Below are positions 1 through 6,576 of a stretch of DNA of 12,413 nucleotides, piece by piece. Both the position numbers and the translations under genes were made by a program. How positions within the stretch are numbered: the first letter of the stretch is position 1; every line of letters begins with the position of its first letter. Origin of the DNA: Actinomycetota bacterium (lineage in GTDB: Bacteria > Actinomycetota > Thermoleophilia > Gaiellales > Gaiellaceae); NCBI GenBank assembly GCA_013821525.1, contig JACDGR010000063.1:1-12413 (forward strand), in the 5' to 3' direction. The notes beneath the pieces are model-generated. The model made no database searches, was not told where the DNA came from, and saw nothing but the letters and a program-made list of their open reading frames with translations.

Positions 1-473
1 CCCCCAACCCCGCAACCACGCCCACGACCACAGCAGTGGCCCCCGCTCCGCTGACGACGAGCTCACCCGCGCCAACACCGGTGACGCCGCCCACCGCTCC
101 CGCGGCGCCGAGCGTCTCCAGTGGCGCCGGACATCCCGAAGCAGCAACCCTCGCGCTCCAGTACCTCGGCGTTCACTACCTCTGGGGCGGCTCCACCCCC
201 GCCGGCTTCGACTGCTCGGGCCTTGTGATGTACGTCTACGCCCATCTCGGCATCCAACTGCCCCACTACGCCGCAGACCAGTACCTCAGCGGCACTCCCG
301 TCTCGCGTAGCGACCTTCAGCCCGGCGACCTCGTCTTCTTCGACGGACTCAACCACGTCGGGATCTACATCGGCAACGGGCAGATGGTGCACGCGCCACA
401 CACTGGCGACGTGGTGCGCATCGCGAACCTCTCGGACTTCGACAGCGGCTACGTCGGTGCGAGACGCATCTAG
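1..473 (+). CDS. NlpC/P60 family cell-wall endopeptidase, 3' part (5' end outside window)
   Basis: This is the C-terminal part of a secreted peptidoglycan endopeptidase of the NlpC/P60 family, which normally cleaves D-Glu-(meso)DAP bonds in stem peptides. The frame is open to the window edge (first full codon at 3). A GTG at 36 lies inside a Pro/Thr/Ala-rich stretch that continues upstream, so I treat the gene as 5'-truncated rather than starting there. Numbering from that GTG, the Pro/Ala-rich linker covers about residues 1-30 and the catalytic domain about 33-145. The nucleophile is Cys60 in FDCSGLV. The catalytic His107 is in LNHVGIYIG and the third polar residue is His119 in MVHAP. The spacing between His107 and His119 is normal for the family. 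The missing N-terminus would carry a signal peptide and often a coiled coil, but this cannot be seen. The gene is followed by a terminator and faces a convergent gene. Family assignment is secure; substrate is inferred from the family. Confidence 0.93.
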   Translation, partial: PNPATTPTTTAVAPAPLTTSSPAPTPVTPPTAPAAPSVSSGAGHPEAATLALQYLGVHYLWGGSTPAGFDCSGLVMYVYAHLGIQLPHYAADQYLSGTPVSRSDLQPGDLVFFDGLNHVGIYIGNGQMVHAPHTGDVVRIANLSDFDSGYVGARRI

Positions 474-496
474 GAGCGGGCAGGCGCGCGGCGAGT

Positions 497-532
497 AGCA
501 GGCCCGACGGATGCCGGGCCTGCTCGATCTTT
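497..532 (+). terminator. Intrinsic terminator after the NlpC/P60 gene
   Basis: A perfect 10-bp GC-rich stem (AGCAGGCCCG at 497-506 pairing with 515-524) closes an 8-nt loop. It is followed by CGATCTTT, a short and imperfect T-run on the plus strand. It begins 23 nt after the hydrolase stop codon. It also lies just past the end of the convergent minus-strand gene, but there is no T-run on that side, so it acts best on plus-strand transcripts. Confidence 0.75.
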
Positions 533-544
533 GAAGATGCTTGC

Positions 545-1096
545 CTACAGTGAAACCGACATCGAGCCCGTGATCGTCGAGAACGACGCGGTCGTCGGCC
601 CGTTTCCGCTCAGGTTGCACTGTCCCTTTTTCGCTCCTGCCTTGTAGCGAGTTGCGAGGCCGGCGAAGACGAAGTTGAGGTTGCCCTTGCCGGCGATCGC
701 GGCATAGGATCCGGTGCCGCCAGAGATCGTGATCGGGACGTGCGTGACGGAGATGATCGCGCTGCAGGTACTCGAGTCGACTTTCGGTGCCAGGTGCGCA
801 AATCGCTTCGCGATCGCGGTCGCGTCGACGACGAATGTGCCCTTTTTCAGAACGACTTTCACGTAGTCCCCATTGGAGTCGACCTTGCCGTTCTTATCGG
901 TGTTGATCGTCTTGCCGTAGTCGCCGATCGCACCGGTGAACAGAACCTTGCCGTAGGGCGTGTCGCCCTTGTCGGGAGTGACCCAGATCTGAACGGACTT
1001 CGTTGCCGAAGGAGTCGCAAATGCAGCCGAGGGCACCGTGATACAGGTGATTGCAATGAGCAGCCCAAGGAGCTGCCGAGCTGTGCGAGGAGTCAT
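545..1096 (-). CDS. Small secreted protein of unknown function
   Basis: This encodes 183 residues with a clear Sec signal peptide: a basic start (MTPRTAR), a hydrophobic core at about residues 8-22, and a probable cleavage site after AFA near residue 27. The mature part is predicted to be mostly beta strand, with alternating hydrophobic residues and many Gly, Thr and Ser. A glycine-rich stretch, ISGGTGSYAAIAGKGNL (about 124-140), resembles a motif I associate with small secreted actinobacterial beta-barrel proteins, but I cannot name a family. There are two cysteines in the mature part (111 and 160), which could form a disulfide. The ATG at 1096 has an AAAGGCG ribosome binding site seven to eight bases upstream. 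The gene lies 68 bp downstream of, and on the same strand as, the AfsR-like regulator. It has its own SARP-like operator, so it may be a direct target of that regulator. Function unknown. Confidence 0.8.
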   Translation of the reverse strand: MTPRTARQLLGLLIAITCITVPSAAFATPSATKSVQIWVTPDKGDTPYGKVLFTGAIGDYGKTINTDKNGKVDSNGDYVKVVLKKGTFVVDATAIAKRFAHLAPKVDSSTCSAIISVTHVPITISGGTGSYAAIAGKGNLNFVFAGLATRYKAGAKKGQCNLSGNGPTTASFSTITGSMSVSL

Positions 1097-1136
1097 GGTT
1101 CGCCTTTCGCTTTGCCGAGGTTCGCTGGACGGAGAG

Positions 1137-1169
1137 AGACTCCCCGCCGGCGCTTAAGACCGGGTTAAG
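1137..1169 (-). promoter_or_regulatory. Candidate SARP operator and promoter of the secreted-protein gene
   Basis: Read on the minus strand, heptamer CTTAACC (1169-1163) is followed by a 4-bp spacer and heptamer CTTAAGC (1158-1152). The two are direct repeats with an 11-bp pitch, one DNA turn. Nine bases further on is the hexamer GAGTCT (1142-1137), a possible -10 element, 40 nt before the ATG at 1096. The first heptamer contains the stop codon of the regulator gene. SARP regulators are known to bind 7-bp direct repeats with 4-bp spacers just upstream of the -10 box. The same arrangement occurs at 3977-4009. Binding by the neighbouring regulator is inferred. Confidence 0.6.
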
Positions 1170-3956
1170 GCCCAGCGGTGGCGAGGGAGACGAGCCTCTC
1201 CAGCGGCAGCGTGCGGCCCTCGGATTGGGCAGCAGCCGAGGCGTCGTGGCCGAGGGTGGCTTTCAGATTGGCCTGGATCCGGTCGAAGGATTCACGCTCT
1301 GCGTCCTGGATCTCTGCTCCGACGGACGCGAAGACCTCCGCGGTGGCGCCGAGCAGCTGGGCGGCCGTGACAGGATCTTCAGCGAGCGCGAGTTCGGCAG
1401 CGGCGAGGAATCCATAACCGAGCAGCTCGCGGTAGCCAAGCTGCATCGCGTTGTCGATGCTCTCCTTGAGCAGCGCGCGCGCTTCATCGGTACGCCCGAC
1501 GGCCGAGTAGACACGCGCGAGGTTCTGCAGTGAGAGGGTGAGGCCGTCTACGTCGTTCAAGCCGCGCTGGAGACTGATCGCTTCCTCACCGTAGGCGGCG
1601 GCGCTGCCCGAGTTGCCGCGCAGATCCTCGATAGCAGCAAGGTTTGCCAGGCAGATCCCGAGCCGCACCTGGTCGCCGAGCCCGGAGAAAATAAGCCGGC
1701 ACTGCTCGTAGGCAGCAGCGGCGTCGTCGAGCTCACGTTCGAGCACCGCCACGGCTCCAAGCTCGCCCAACGTGCGCGCACGACCGCTGTCGTCGTTGAG
1801 CTGTTCGTAGAGCTCGAGCGCCTCGCGCCAACGCAGTTTGGCCTCCTCCAGCTTCCCCTGCCGATACGGGATCACCGCGCCACGAACGAGCGCAGCAGCC
1901 CGCGTTGCAGGCTCATCGACCGTGGCGTACACACGCTCAAAACAGCGCCGCCCTTCCGCGAGATGTCCACGCACGATCCAGTACTGACTCAGCGCGAGCA
2001 CGAGCCGCGCATAGGACAACATTTCGCCGCGGCTCGCGAAGGTTGCGAGTGCGATGCGCGCATTGTCGATGTCCTCATCGAGCTGGTCCAGTACCGCCGC
2101 CGATTCGTCGAGCGATGCGATCCGCTCCGCCGCCGACTCGGCCCACGCCAGAACATGCTCGGCGTGCCGTAGCTGCACGCCTTGCTCCCCGCCGTCTGCT
2201 GACAGCTTCTCTTGGGCGAAGGCACGAACGGTTTCGAGCATCCCGAACCTGACACCGACCGCTCGCGGAAGGCGCCGAACGAGACTCGCTTCGACCAGCG
2301 GCAAGAGCAGGGCGAGTAGCGCATCATCGCGGTCGAGGACCGCCGTCGCCGCCGCGAGAGAGAACCCGCCGCTGAAGACGCCGAGTGTTACGAACGCCGA
2401 GCGTGCCGGCTCCGAGAGGAGTCGATAACTCCAATCAAGCGTCGCGCGCAGCGTCTGCTGGCGGAAGGGGCGGTCGCGCGCCCCGTCTGCGAGCAGGTCG
2501 AGCGACTGATTGAGCCGCGCGACGATGTCTTCGGGCGCGAAGATCCGGGTGCGAGCCGCAGCGAGCTCGATCGCTAAGGGAAGCCCATCCAGTGCACGGC
2601 AGATCTCCGCGACGAAGGCGGTGTTCGCGTGAGTCAGCTCGAATGTCGGGTCGACGGAACGAGCACGGTCGACGAAGAGACGGACGGCGTCGTTGTCGCG
2701 GAGGCTCTCGTAGGTGGGCAGAGACCGGTGCGGCACTGGCAGCGCGGCAACGGGAAACTCATGCTCTCCGGTCAGCCGCAAAGCAGTCCGGCTTGTCGCC
2801 AACACGCGGAGTCGTGGAGCGGCGGCGAGGAGCGTCGCGACGATCTCGGCGCCGTCCAGGAGGTGCTCGAAGTTGTCGAACACGAGCAGTAGCGACCGCT
2901 GCGCGAGGTACGAGGTGGTGGCGTCTTCAGCAACGCCGAGAGCCGCGGCGACCGCGTCGGCTATCCGGGTCGGGTCGGTCAGCGCCGCGAGATCGACAAA
3001 GGTCGCGCCGTCGACGAGCTCATCAGCAACCGCGTGCGCGACGGCAATGGCAAGGCGCGTCTTGCCGATGCCGCCCGGCCCCGTCAGCGTGACGAGCCGC
3101 ACATCGCGCTGTCGCACGAGCGTCGTCAGTCGTACCAGCTCCGTCTCGCGCCCGATCAGCGGGGTCGGCGCAACCGGAATAGAGACGCGCACCTCAGCGG
3201 GTGCCGCGCGCGCCGCCTCGAACGACTGATCGTGCGACAGGATTGCCCGTTCGAGCTCGCGCAGCGCTGGCCCGGGCACGAGCCCGACTTCATCCAGCGC
3301 GGCACGCGCGGACTGATAGGCAGCGAGCGCGTCGCGCGGCCGCCCGGCTCGATAGAGGCCAAGCACGTGGTGCTCGCGCAGCCGCTCACGGAAAGGATGC
3401 GCGGCGATCGCCTCCTCGAGCTCGCCGATCACCGCGTCGTGCCGGCCGAGCGCGATCTCGGCCTCTGCGAGTAACTCGATCGCCTCCACCACCCGACGCT
3501 CGAGCAGAGCCCTCGCCGCGACAAACGGCAGCTCCTCGAGCTCTGCGAGCACAGGCCCGCGTCTGAGCGCCAGTGCGGCGCGCAGGTCCTCCGCCGCGAG
3601 CGCCGGCGCGCCGTCTTGCATTGCGCTCTGGGCGCGCTGGACGAACTGCTCGAACTGGTCGAGGTCGAGCTCGCCGGGATTCAGGCGGACGCGGTAAGCC
3701 GACCCCTGCGTCTCGATCCGCTCCCCACCGAGAGCACGACGCAATCCGTGGACGTACACCTGTACCGCTGCGACCGCACCAGCCGGAGGATCCTCGCCCC
3801 AGATCGCGTCGATCAGCCCGTACGCGGAACGAATCGTCCGCGTGCCAGCAGCAGCTCGAGCAACAGCGCTCGCTGTTTCGGCGCCCCAACGTCGACGAGC
3901 CGGGCCTCTCGATCGACCTCGAGTGGCCCGAGCACCCGCAGCTCGGTTCTCTCCAC
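1165..3956 (-). CDS. AfsR-like transcriptional regulator (SARP/BTAD - NB-ARC ATPase - TPR), interrupted by an apparent one-base deletion
   Basis: A large SARP-family activator of about 930 residues once one missing base near 3817-3821 is restored. From the GTG at 3956, preceded by GGAAGGGG, residues 1-46 read as a normal SARP winged-helix start (LRVLGPLEV, GAPKQRALLLELLLA), then hit TGA at 3813-3815. The frame one base off continues without a break as LIDAIWGEDPPAG, AVQVYVHGLRRALGG, and so on to the TAA at 1165. Restored domains: winged helix about 1-95, BTAD helical domain about 100-245, NB-ARC ATPase from about 265 with Walker A GPGGIGKT (about 293-300) and a Walker B-like LLLVFDNFEHL (about 356-366), then TPR-like helices from roughly 640 to 850. 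No LuxR-type helix-turn-helix is present at the C-terminus. Size and order match AfsR. As the sequence stands, the longest uninterrupted product (GTG at 3759, 864 residues) lacks the DNA-binding domain and would not bind promoters. Likely targets are the two flanking genes. Confidence 0.85.
3811..3824 (-). other. Apparent -1 frameshift (one base missing) in the regulator's winged helix
   Basis: On the minus strand the codons GTT CCG CGT ACG (VPRT) run into GGC TGA, while the conserved LIDAIWGE block resumes one base out of phase. Adding one base to the GG between ACG and CTG gives VPRT-G-LIDAIWG, or R if the added base makes CGG. This fits the SARP consensus with no other change. The local sequence is CGGGCTGATC (3820-3811). 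The site has no slippery heptamer, so programmed frameshifting is unlikely. Confidence 0.85.
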
Positions 3957-3976
3957 GACCCCTTCCCGTTCGTCCT

Positions 3977-4009
3977 CTTCAGCCGATCTTAAGCGCTCCC
4001 CCAGACACT
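3977..4009 (+). promoter_or_regulatory. Candidate SARP operator and promoter of the membrane-protein gene
   Basis: Heptamer CTTCAGC (3977-3983), a 4-bp spacer, then CTTAAGC (3988-3994): direct repeats with an 11-bp pitch. Nine bases later comes GACACT (4004-4009), a possible -10 element, 36 nt before the ATG at 4046. Repeat sequence, pitch, orientation and gap to the hexamer all match the site at 1137-1169, and the two share the 10-mer TCTTAAGCGC. The site also lies only about 20 bp upstream of the divergent regulator's start, so autoregulation is possible. Confidence 0.6.
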
Positions 4010-4045
4010 CGACACGTCAATTGCCTCACGAGAAGGGACAGCACA

Positions 4046-4704
4046 ATGAACACGTTCAAGTCAGGGAGGATCGGCTCGCTGCTGGGAGTCGCCGCGGTCG
4101 TACTCTGGGCAGTCGGCATGGTCGTGCTGTTTGCGCTGCCGAGCAACCTTGCCGACAACGCAAGCGACACTCAAACGCTCGCCTGGTATCAACACAACAC
4201 GAACCTGATCCTGGCCGGCGGCTGGACGTTCATCCTCGGCTGCCTCTCCTTTCTCTGCTTCCTCGGCGTGCTCCGCACGCGGCTCGCGGTCTCAGAAGGC
4301 GGCGCGGGAACGGTCACGACCATCGCGTTCGTCGGCGGCGTGGCCACGACGATCTTCGCAATCCTCATGCCCGCCTTCGACATCAACGGCGCGATCAGCA
4401 AGGACGAGCTCACCCCCGCGGCTGCGGGAGCGCTGCACCAGATGGGAGGCGCCTGCTTCGTCGCGGCCGAACTGGCTCTCATGGTCTTGCTGATCGGAGT
4501 GAGCGTCCTCGGGTTCAGCAAGCGGGTCGTACCCCGCTGGTTCGGCGTCACCAGCCTCGTACTCGCGCTCATCCTCCTGATCGGACCGATCGGCTGGGCG
4601 GGCTCATCTTCGGTCTACCGGCATGGACACTCGCAATGAGCGCTCTCCTCATCCGGGGTGCCAACGGAGCGACGGGCGATCGCCCCGACATCGCCACCGA
4701 CTAG
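4046..4704 (+). CDS. Multi-pass membrane protein of unknown function, with an apparent frameshift near its C-terminus
   Basis: An integral membrane protein with no enzymatic motif. The ATG at 4046 has AGAAGGG eight bases upstream. Hydrophobic segments lie at about residues 10-31, 50-72, 90-112, 130-155 and 170-188. As sequenced, the frame ends at TGA 4637-4639 (197 residues) with a polar, atypical tail SSSVYRHGHSQ. In the frame one base off from 4603, the natural continuation LIFGLPAWTLAMSALLIRG reads on to TAG at 4702-4704. Restoring one base after GCG at 4598-4600 gives a 219-residue protein with a sixth membrane segment. The overall look is of DUF4386-like actinobacterial membrane proteins, but this is only an impression. 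It is divergent from the AfsR-like regulator and has the same SARP-type operator as the secreted-protein gene, so it probably belongs to the same regulon. It ends 30 bp before the convergent VOC gene, with no clear terminator between. Confidence 0.75.
4599..4608 (+). other. Apparent -1 frameshift (one base missing) in the membrane-protein gene
   Basis: The local sequence is CGGGCTCATC. Read as it stands it gives WAGSSS and then an early stop. With one extra G in the GGG run it gives WAG-LIFGLPAWTL, a hydrophobic segment that completes a sixth helix. The lesion context differs by one base from the one in the neighbouring regulator gene (CGGGCTGATC on its own coding strand). Confidence 0.75.
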
Positions 4705-4734
4705 CTGCGACCTCGAGCGGTCCAGGAGGAACCG

Positions 4735-5109
4735 TCAGCTCTGCGGCACGTCGAAGTTCAGCATCCAGGTGACGCCGAACTGATCGGTGCAGTGGGCAAC
4801 GACGGCACCCCAGCCGCTGTCGACCGGAGCGAACACCTCTCTGCCACCATCGACCAGCCCGGCGTAGTACTCGAGCAGCTGACGCTCGCTGTCGCAGTTC
4901 AAAACGAGGCTCGACGAACTGCTCGGCTCTGACCCGTCGCCTTGGAGATCGCTGCCCATGAAGTGGATGTCACCGGCCCGAAAGTCGAGGTGCACTATGC
5001 GCTCGCCCTCGGCCTGCGTCTCGGCGACACCGCCAAAGACGTCCTTGTAGAACTCGACCGCGTCACGACTCTTGACGCCGAAGTTGATGTATGGAACAAC
5101 GCTGGCCAC
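4735..5109 (-). CDS. VOC-superfamily protein, PhnB-like
   Basis: A 124-residue protein of the vicinal oxygen chelate (glyoxalase/bleomycin resistance) fold, in the PhnB-like subgroup. It starts VVPYINFGVKSRDAVEFYKDVFGG, the usual first strand and helix of one beta-alpha-beta module. The second module is at about residues 65-120 and ends with WGAVVAHCTDQFGVTWML, close to the PhnB-type end WG...TDKFGVPWMIN. Length is near normal for the group. The GTG at 5109 is preceded by GGAAGGGG with a five-base spacer. PhnB-like proteins mostly have no proven substrate, and the metal-binding residues of true glyoxalases are poorly kept here, so enzymatic function is not assigned. It is divergent from the HD-domain gene, with a 103-bp shared upstream region in which I could not identify a convincing promoter. 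Confidence 0.85.
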   Translation of the reverse strand: MASVVPYINFGVKSRDAVEFYKDVFGGVAETQAEGERIVHLDFRAGDIHFMGSDLQGDGSEPSSSSSLVLNCDSERQLLEYYAGLVDGGREVFAPVDSGWGAVVAHCTDQFGVTWMLNFDVPQS

Positions 5110-5212
5110 GCCTTCCCCTTCCGTTGCTCGAAGTTTCTACCAGAGGTGCGACTGACGGCCGCGAGGGCTTGGCAAGCCTTGGCGAGACGCCCGCGTTGGA
5201 GTAGAAGGAGAT

Positions 5213-5863
5213 ATGAGCGCATGCGAGCAACTCCGGCAGCTGATGTTGCGCCTCGGCGCCGAGATCGACTCGCACGATCTCGAGCAGCTGCGCGTTCCTG
5301 ATTCGCGCGCGGTCGGCGCCGCAGACGCGCTCGCCGCTGAGGGACAGTCCACGACGCTGACGAACCACGGGCTCCGCTCATACGGATTCGGGGCATTGCT
5401 CGGAATCCGCGAAGAGCGTGCGTTCGACGCCGAGGTCTTCTACGTCGCCTCGCTCCTTCATGACATCGGTCTGATGCCGGCTTTCGACCGGGGCGGCCGG
5501 TTCGAGGACGACGGGGAGGCCGTCGCGCGCGAATTACTCGCCGAGGTGGGCTGGGAGCCCGGGCGCGCCGAGCGTGCGGGCAAGGCAGTCCGCGATCACT
5601 GGGATGGCCCCGAGAACGAGAGTGACGTCGAGTCGCTACTCCTCGCGTACGGCACGAGCGTCGACGTCAGCGGCAGGCGCCTTGACGAGTTCACGTCGAC
5701 CACGATCGGGGCGGTCTGCGACTCTGCACCGCGCTGTGGCTTCAAGGAGCAATTCGTCGGACTCGTGGAGGGCAAGCTCGCGCGCGGCGGTGATCCGCAC
5801 CTCGAGCGGATGGCGATGAGCGGCCTCGCCGAACGGGTTCGCTCGACGCCCTTCGCCGAATAG
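5213..5863 (+). CDS. HD-domain protein (cyanamide hydratase-like metal-dependent hydrolase fold)
   Basis: A 216-residue helical protein with an HD-type metal site. The visible ligands are His52 in TNHGLRSYGFG, His83-Asp84 in ASLLHDIGL, a possible extra ligand at His129 in VRDHW, and Asp151 in GTSVDVSG. This order, with FE at 97-98 and the ELLAEVGW helix, resembles the cyanamide hydratase-like HD group rather than GGDEF-linked HD-GYP enzymes (no GYP motif). Proteins of this group are usually annotated as phosphohydrolases or lyases without a known substrate. The ATG at 5213 has a strong AAGGAG (5205-5210), but only two bases separate it from the start. The next in-frame ATG at 5243 has no such site, so I keep 5213. 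The GrpB-family gene follows 50 bp downstream and may be cotranscribed. Confidence 0.85.
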   Translation: MSACEQLRQLMLRLGAEIDSHDLEQLRVPDSRAVGAADALAAEGQSTTLTNHGLRSYGFGALLGIREERAFDAEVFYVASLLHDIGLMPAFDRGGRFEDDGEAVARELLAEVGWEPGRAERAGKAVRDHWDGPENESDVESLLLAYGTSVDVSGRRLDEFTSTTIGAVCDSAPRCGFKEQFVGLVEGKLARGGDPHLERMAMSGLAERVRSTPFAE

Positions 5864-5913
5864 ACGATCGAGGCGAAACTCGTCAGCACATTCGGGTGAG
5901 TTACCCTCGCGAC

Positions 5914-6441
5914 GTGTCCGACCACATCGCCGTCGTTCCGTACGACCCGGCTTGGATCGCGCGGTTCGAGGAGGAGCAAGCGCGCTTGGAGGAGGCCCTT
6001 GCCCCTTGGCTGATCGAAGGCGTCCATCACATCGGTTCCACTGCGATTCCTGGTCTCTCCGCCAAGCCGATCATCGACATGCTGGCCGGAGTGCGCGATC
6101 TGGCGCAGGCACGAGACGCGTGTGCACCGTTGCGAACACTCTCGTACGTCGACACACCGCACCGCCCAGGTATCGCTCATCACTTCTCCAAGCCCTCCGC
6201 GCGCCTGAGCGAGACCACGCACGGCCTGCACCTGACAGAACCGGGAAGTGATCTGTGGCGCGAACGTCTCGCGTTCCGCGACGCGCTTCGTGACCACCCT
6301 GCTCTCCTCTCCGGCTACGAGCAGTTGAAGCTGCGCCTGGCACGGGAACATCCAGGCGACCTCGTCGCGTACACCGCAGGCAAACGGGAGTTCGTCGGCC
6401 GCGTGCTCGCGACACGGGAGCTTCAGTTCGGGGATCGCTGA
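5914..6441 (+). CDS. GrpB family protein (nucleotidyltransferase-fold)
   Basis: A GrpB/DUF family protein of 175 residues from the GTG at 5914. Visible landmarks: the opening IAVVPYDPAWIARFEEE, the core HHIGSTAIPGLSAKPIIDM (about 38-56), which carries the Gly-Ser and Asp positions typical of the nucleotidyltransferase-like fold, and THGLHL...DLWRERLAFRDALR (about 102-126). The C-terminal helix GYEQLKLRLAREHPGDLVAYTAGKR is also typical. Members are widespread and mostly uncharacterised; some are fused to CoaE (dephospho-CoA kinase), but this one stands alone. I prefer 5914 because it gives the family-like start (M)SDHIAVVPYDP, with GGTGAG upstream at 5895-5900. An in-frame GTG at 5896 would add six residues and has no better ribosome site. 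An intrinsic terminator-like hairpin at 6527-6559 follows. Confidence 0.88.
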   Translation: MSDHIAVVPYDPAWIARFEEEQARLEEALAPWLIEGVHHIGSTAIPGLSAKPIIDMLAGVRDLAQARDACAPLRTLSYVDTPHRPGIAHHFSKPSARLSETTHGLHLTEPGSDLWRERLAFRDALRDHPALLSGYEQLKLRLAREHPGDLVAYTAGKREFVGRVLATRELQFGDR

Positions 6442-6457
6442 AGCCGAACCCTTCTGA

Positions 6458-6486
6458 TTGTGGAGCGAGCCGGGTCGCGCTAGGCT
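6458..6486 (+). promoter_or_regulatory. Predicted housekeeping promoter of the ATP-grasp/transglutaminase operon
   Basis: TTGTGG (6458-6463), a 17-bp spacer and TAGGCT (6481-6486), a good actinobacterial sigma-70-type pair. Transcription would start near 6493, giving a leader of about 85 nt before the ATG at 6577. No other promoter pair stands out between the GrpB stop and the operon. Prediction from sequence alone. Confidence 0.5.
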
Positions 6487-6492
6487 GGCGGC

Positions 6493-6576
6493 GCCCGTCG
6501 GCCCGGCGGGCAAAGCGTAGGCGACGAAGCCTCAGCCTCTCTGTCAGGCTGGGGCTTTTCTCGTCTAAGGAGACCG
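6493..6576 (+). promoter_or_regulatory. Structured 5' leader of the operon, candidate attenuator or riboswitch
   Basis: The predicted leader begins with a 7-bp hairpin (GCCCGTC 6493-6499 with GGCGGGC 6505-6511, one G-U pair). It continues through CAAAGCGTAGGCGACGAAGC and ends in the terminator-like hairpin at 6527-6556. A short alternative stem (AGGC 6519-6522 with GCCT 6529-6532) would use part of the terminator's 5' arm, so the two folds compete. The ribosome site AAGGAG (6567-6572 region) lies just after the T-run. I do not recognise a known riboswitch class; the regulatory role is inferred from position and structure. Confidence 0.4.
6527..6559 (+). terminator. Intrinsic terminator-like hairpin immediately before the operon
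   Basis: AGCCTCAGCCT (6528-6538) pairs with AGGCTGGGGCT (6546-6556) through an 11-bp stem with one G-U pair, extendable by one A-U, around a 7-nt loop. It is followed by a T-run reaching 6559. It could end GrpB transcripts. It ends only 17 nt before the ATP-grasp start codon, so operon transcripts must pass through it unless the promoter overlaps it. Confidence 0.75.

Noticed and set aside
3811..3824. Programmed ribosomal frameshift in the regulator
   Set aside because: No slippery heptamer or downstream stimulatory structure is visible, and the same context breaks the neighbouring gene, so an artefact or mutation fits better.
3842..4045. N-terminal extension of the membrane-protein frame back to 3842
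   Set aside because: This stretch is the divergent regulator's 5' end and the shared promoter region. The ATG at 4046 has a good ribosome site and begins directly before the first membrane helix.
4705..4734. Terminator between the convergent membrane-protein and VOC genes
   Set aside because: Only a 4-bp CGGT/ACCG pairing is available and there is no T-run.
5110..5212. Divergent promoters between the VOC and HD-domain genes
   Set aside because: Several TTG-type hexamers exist (for example TTGGCA at 5169), but none has an acceptable -10 partner at 16-18 bp on either strand.
6493..6576. Leader as a c-di-GMP-I or other named riboswitch
   Set aside because: There is a superficial likeness in the GCAAAGC segment, but the conserved core of that class is absent. 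I could not match it to any class I know, so only an unnamed candidate leader is reported.
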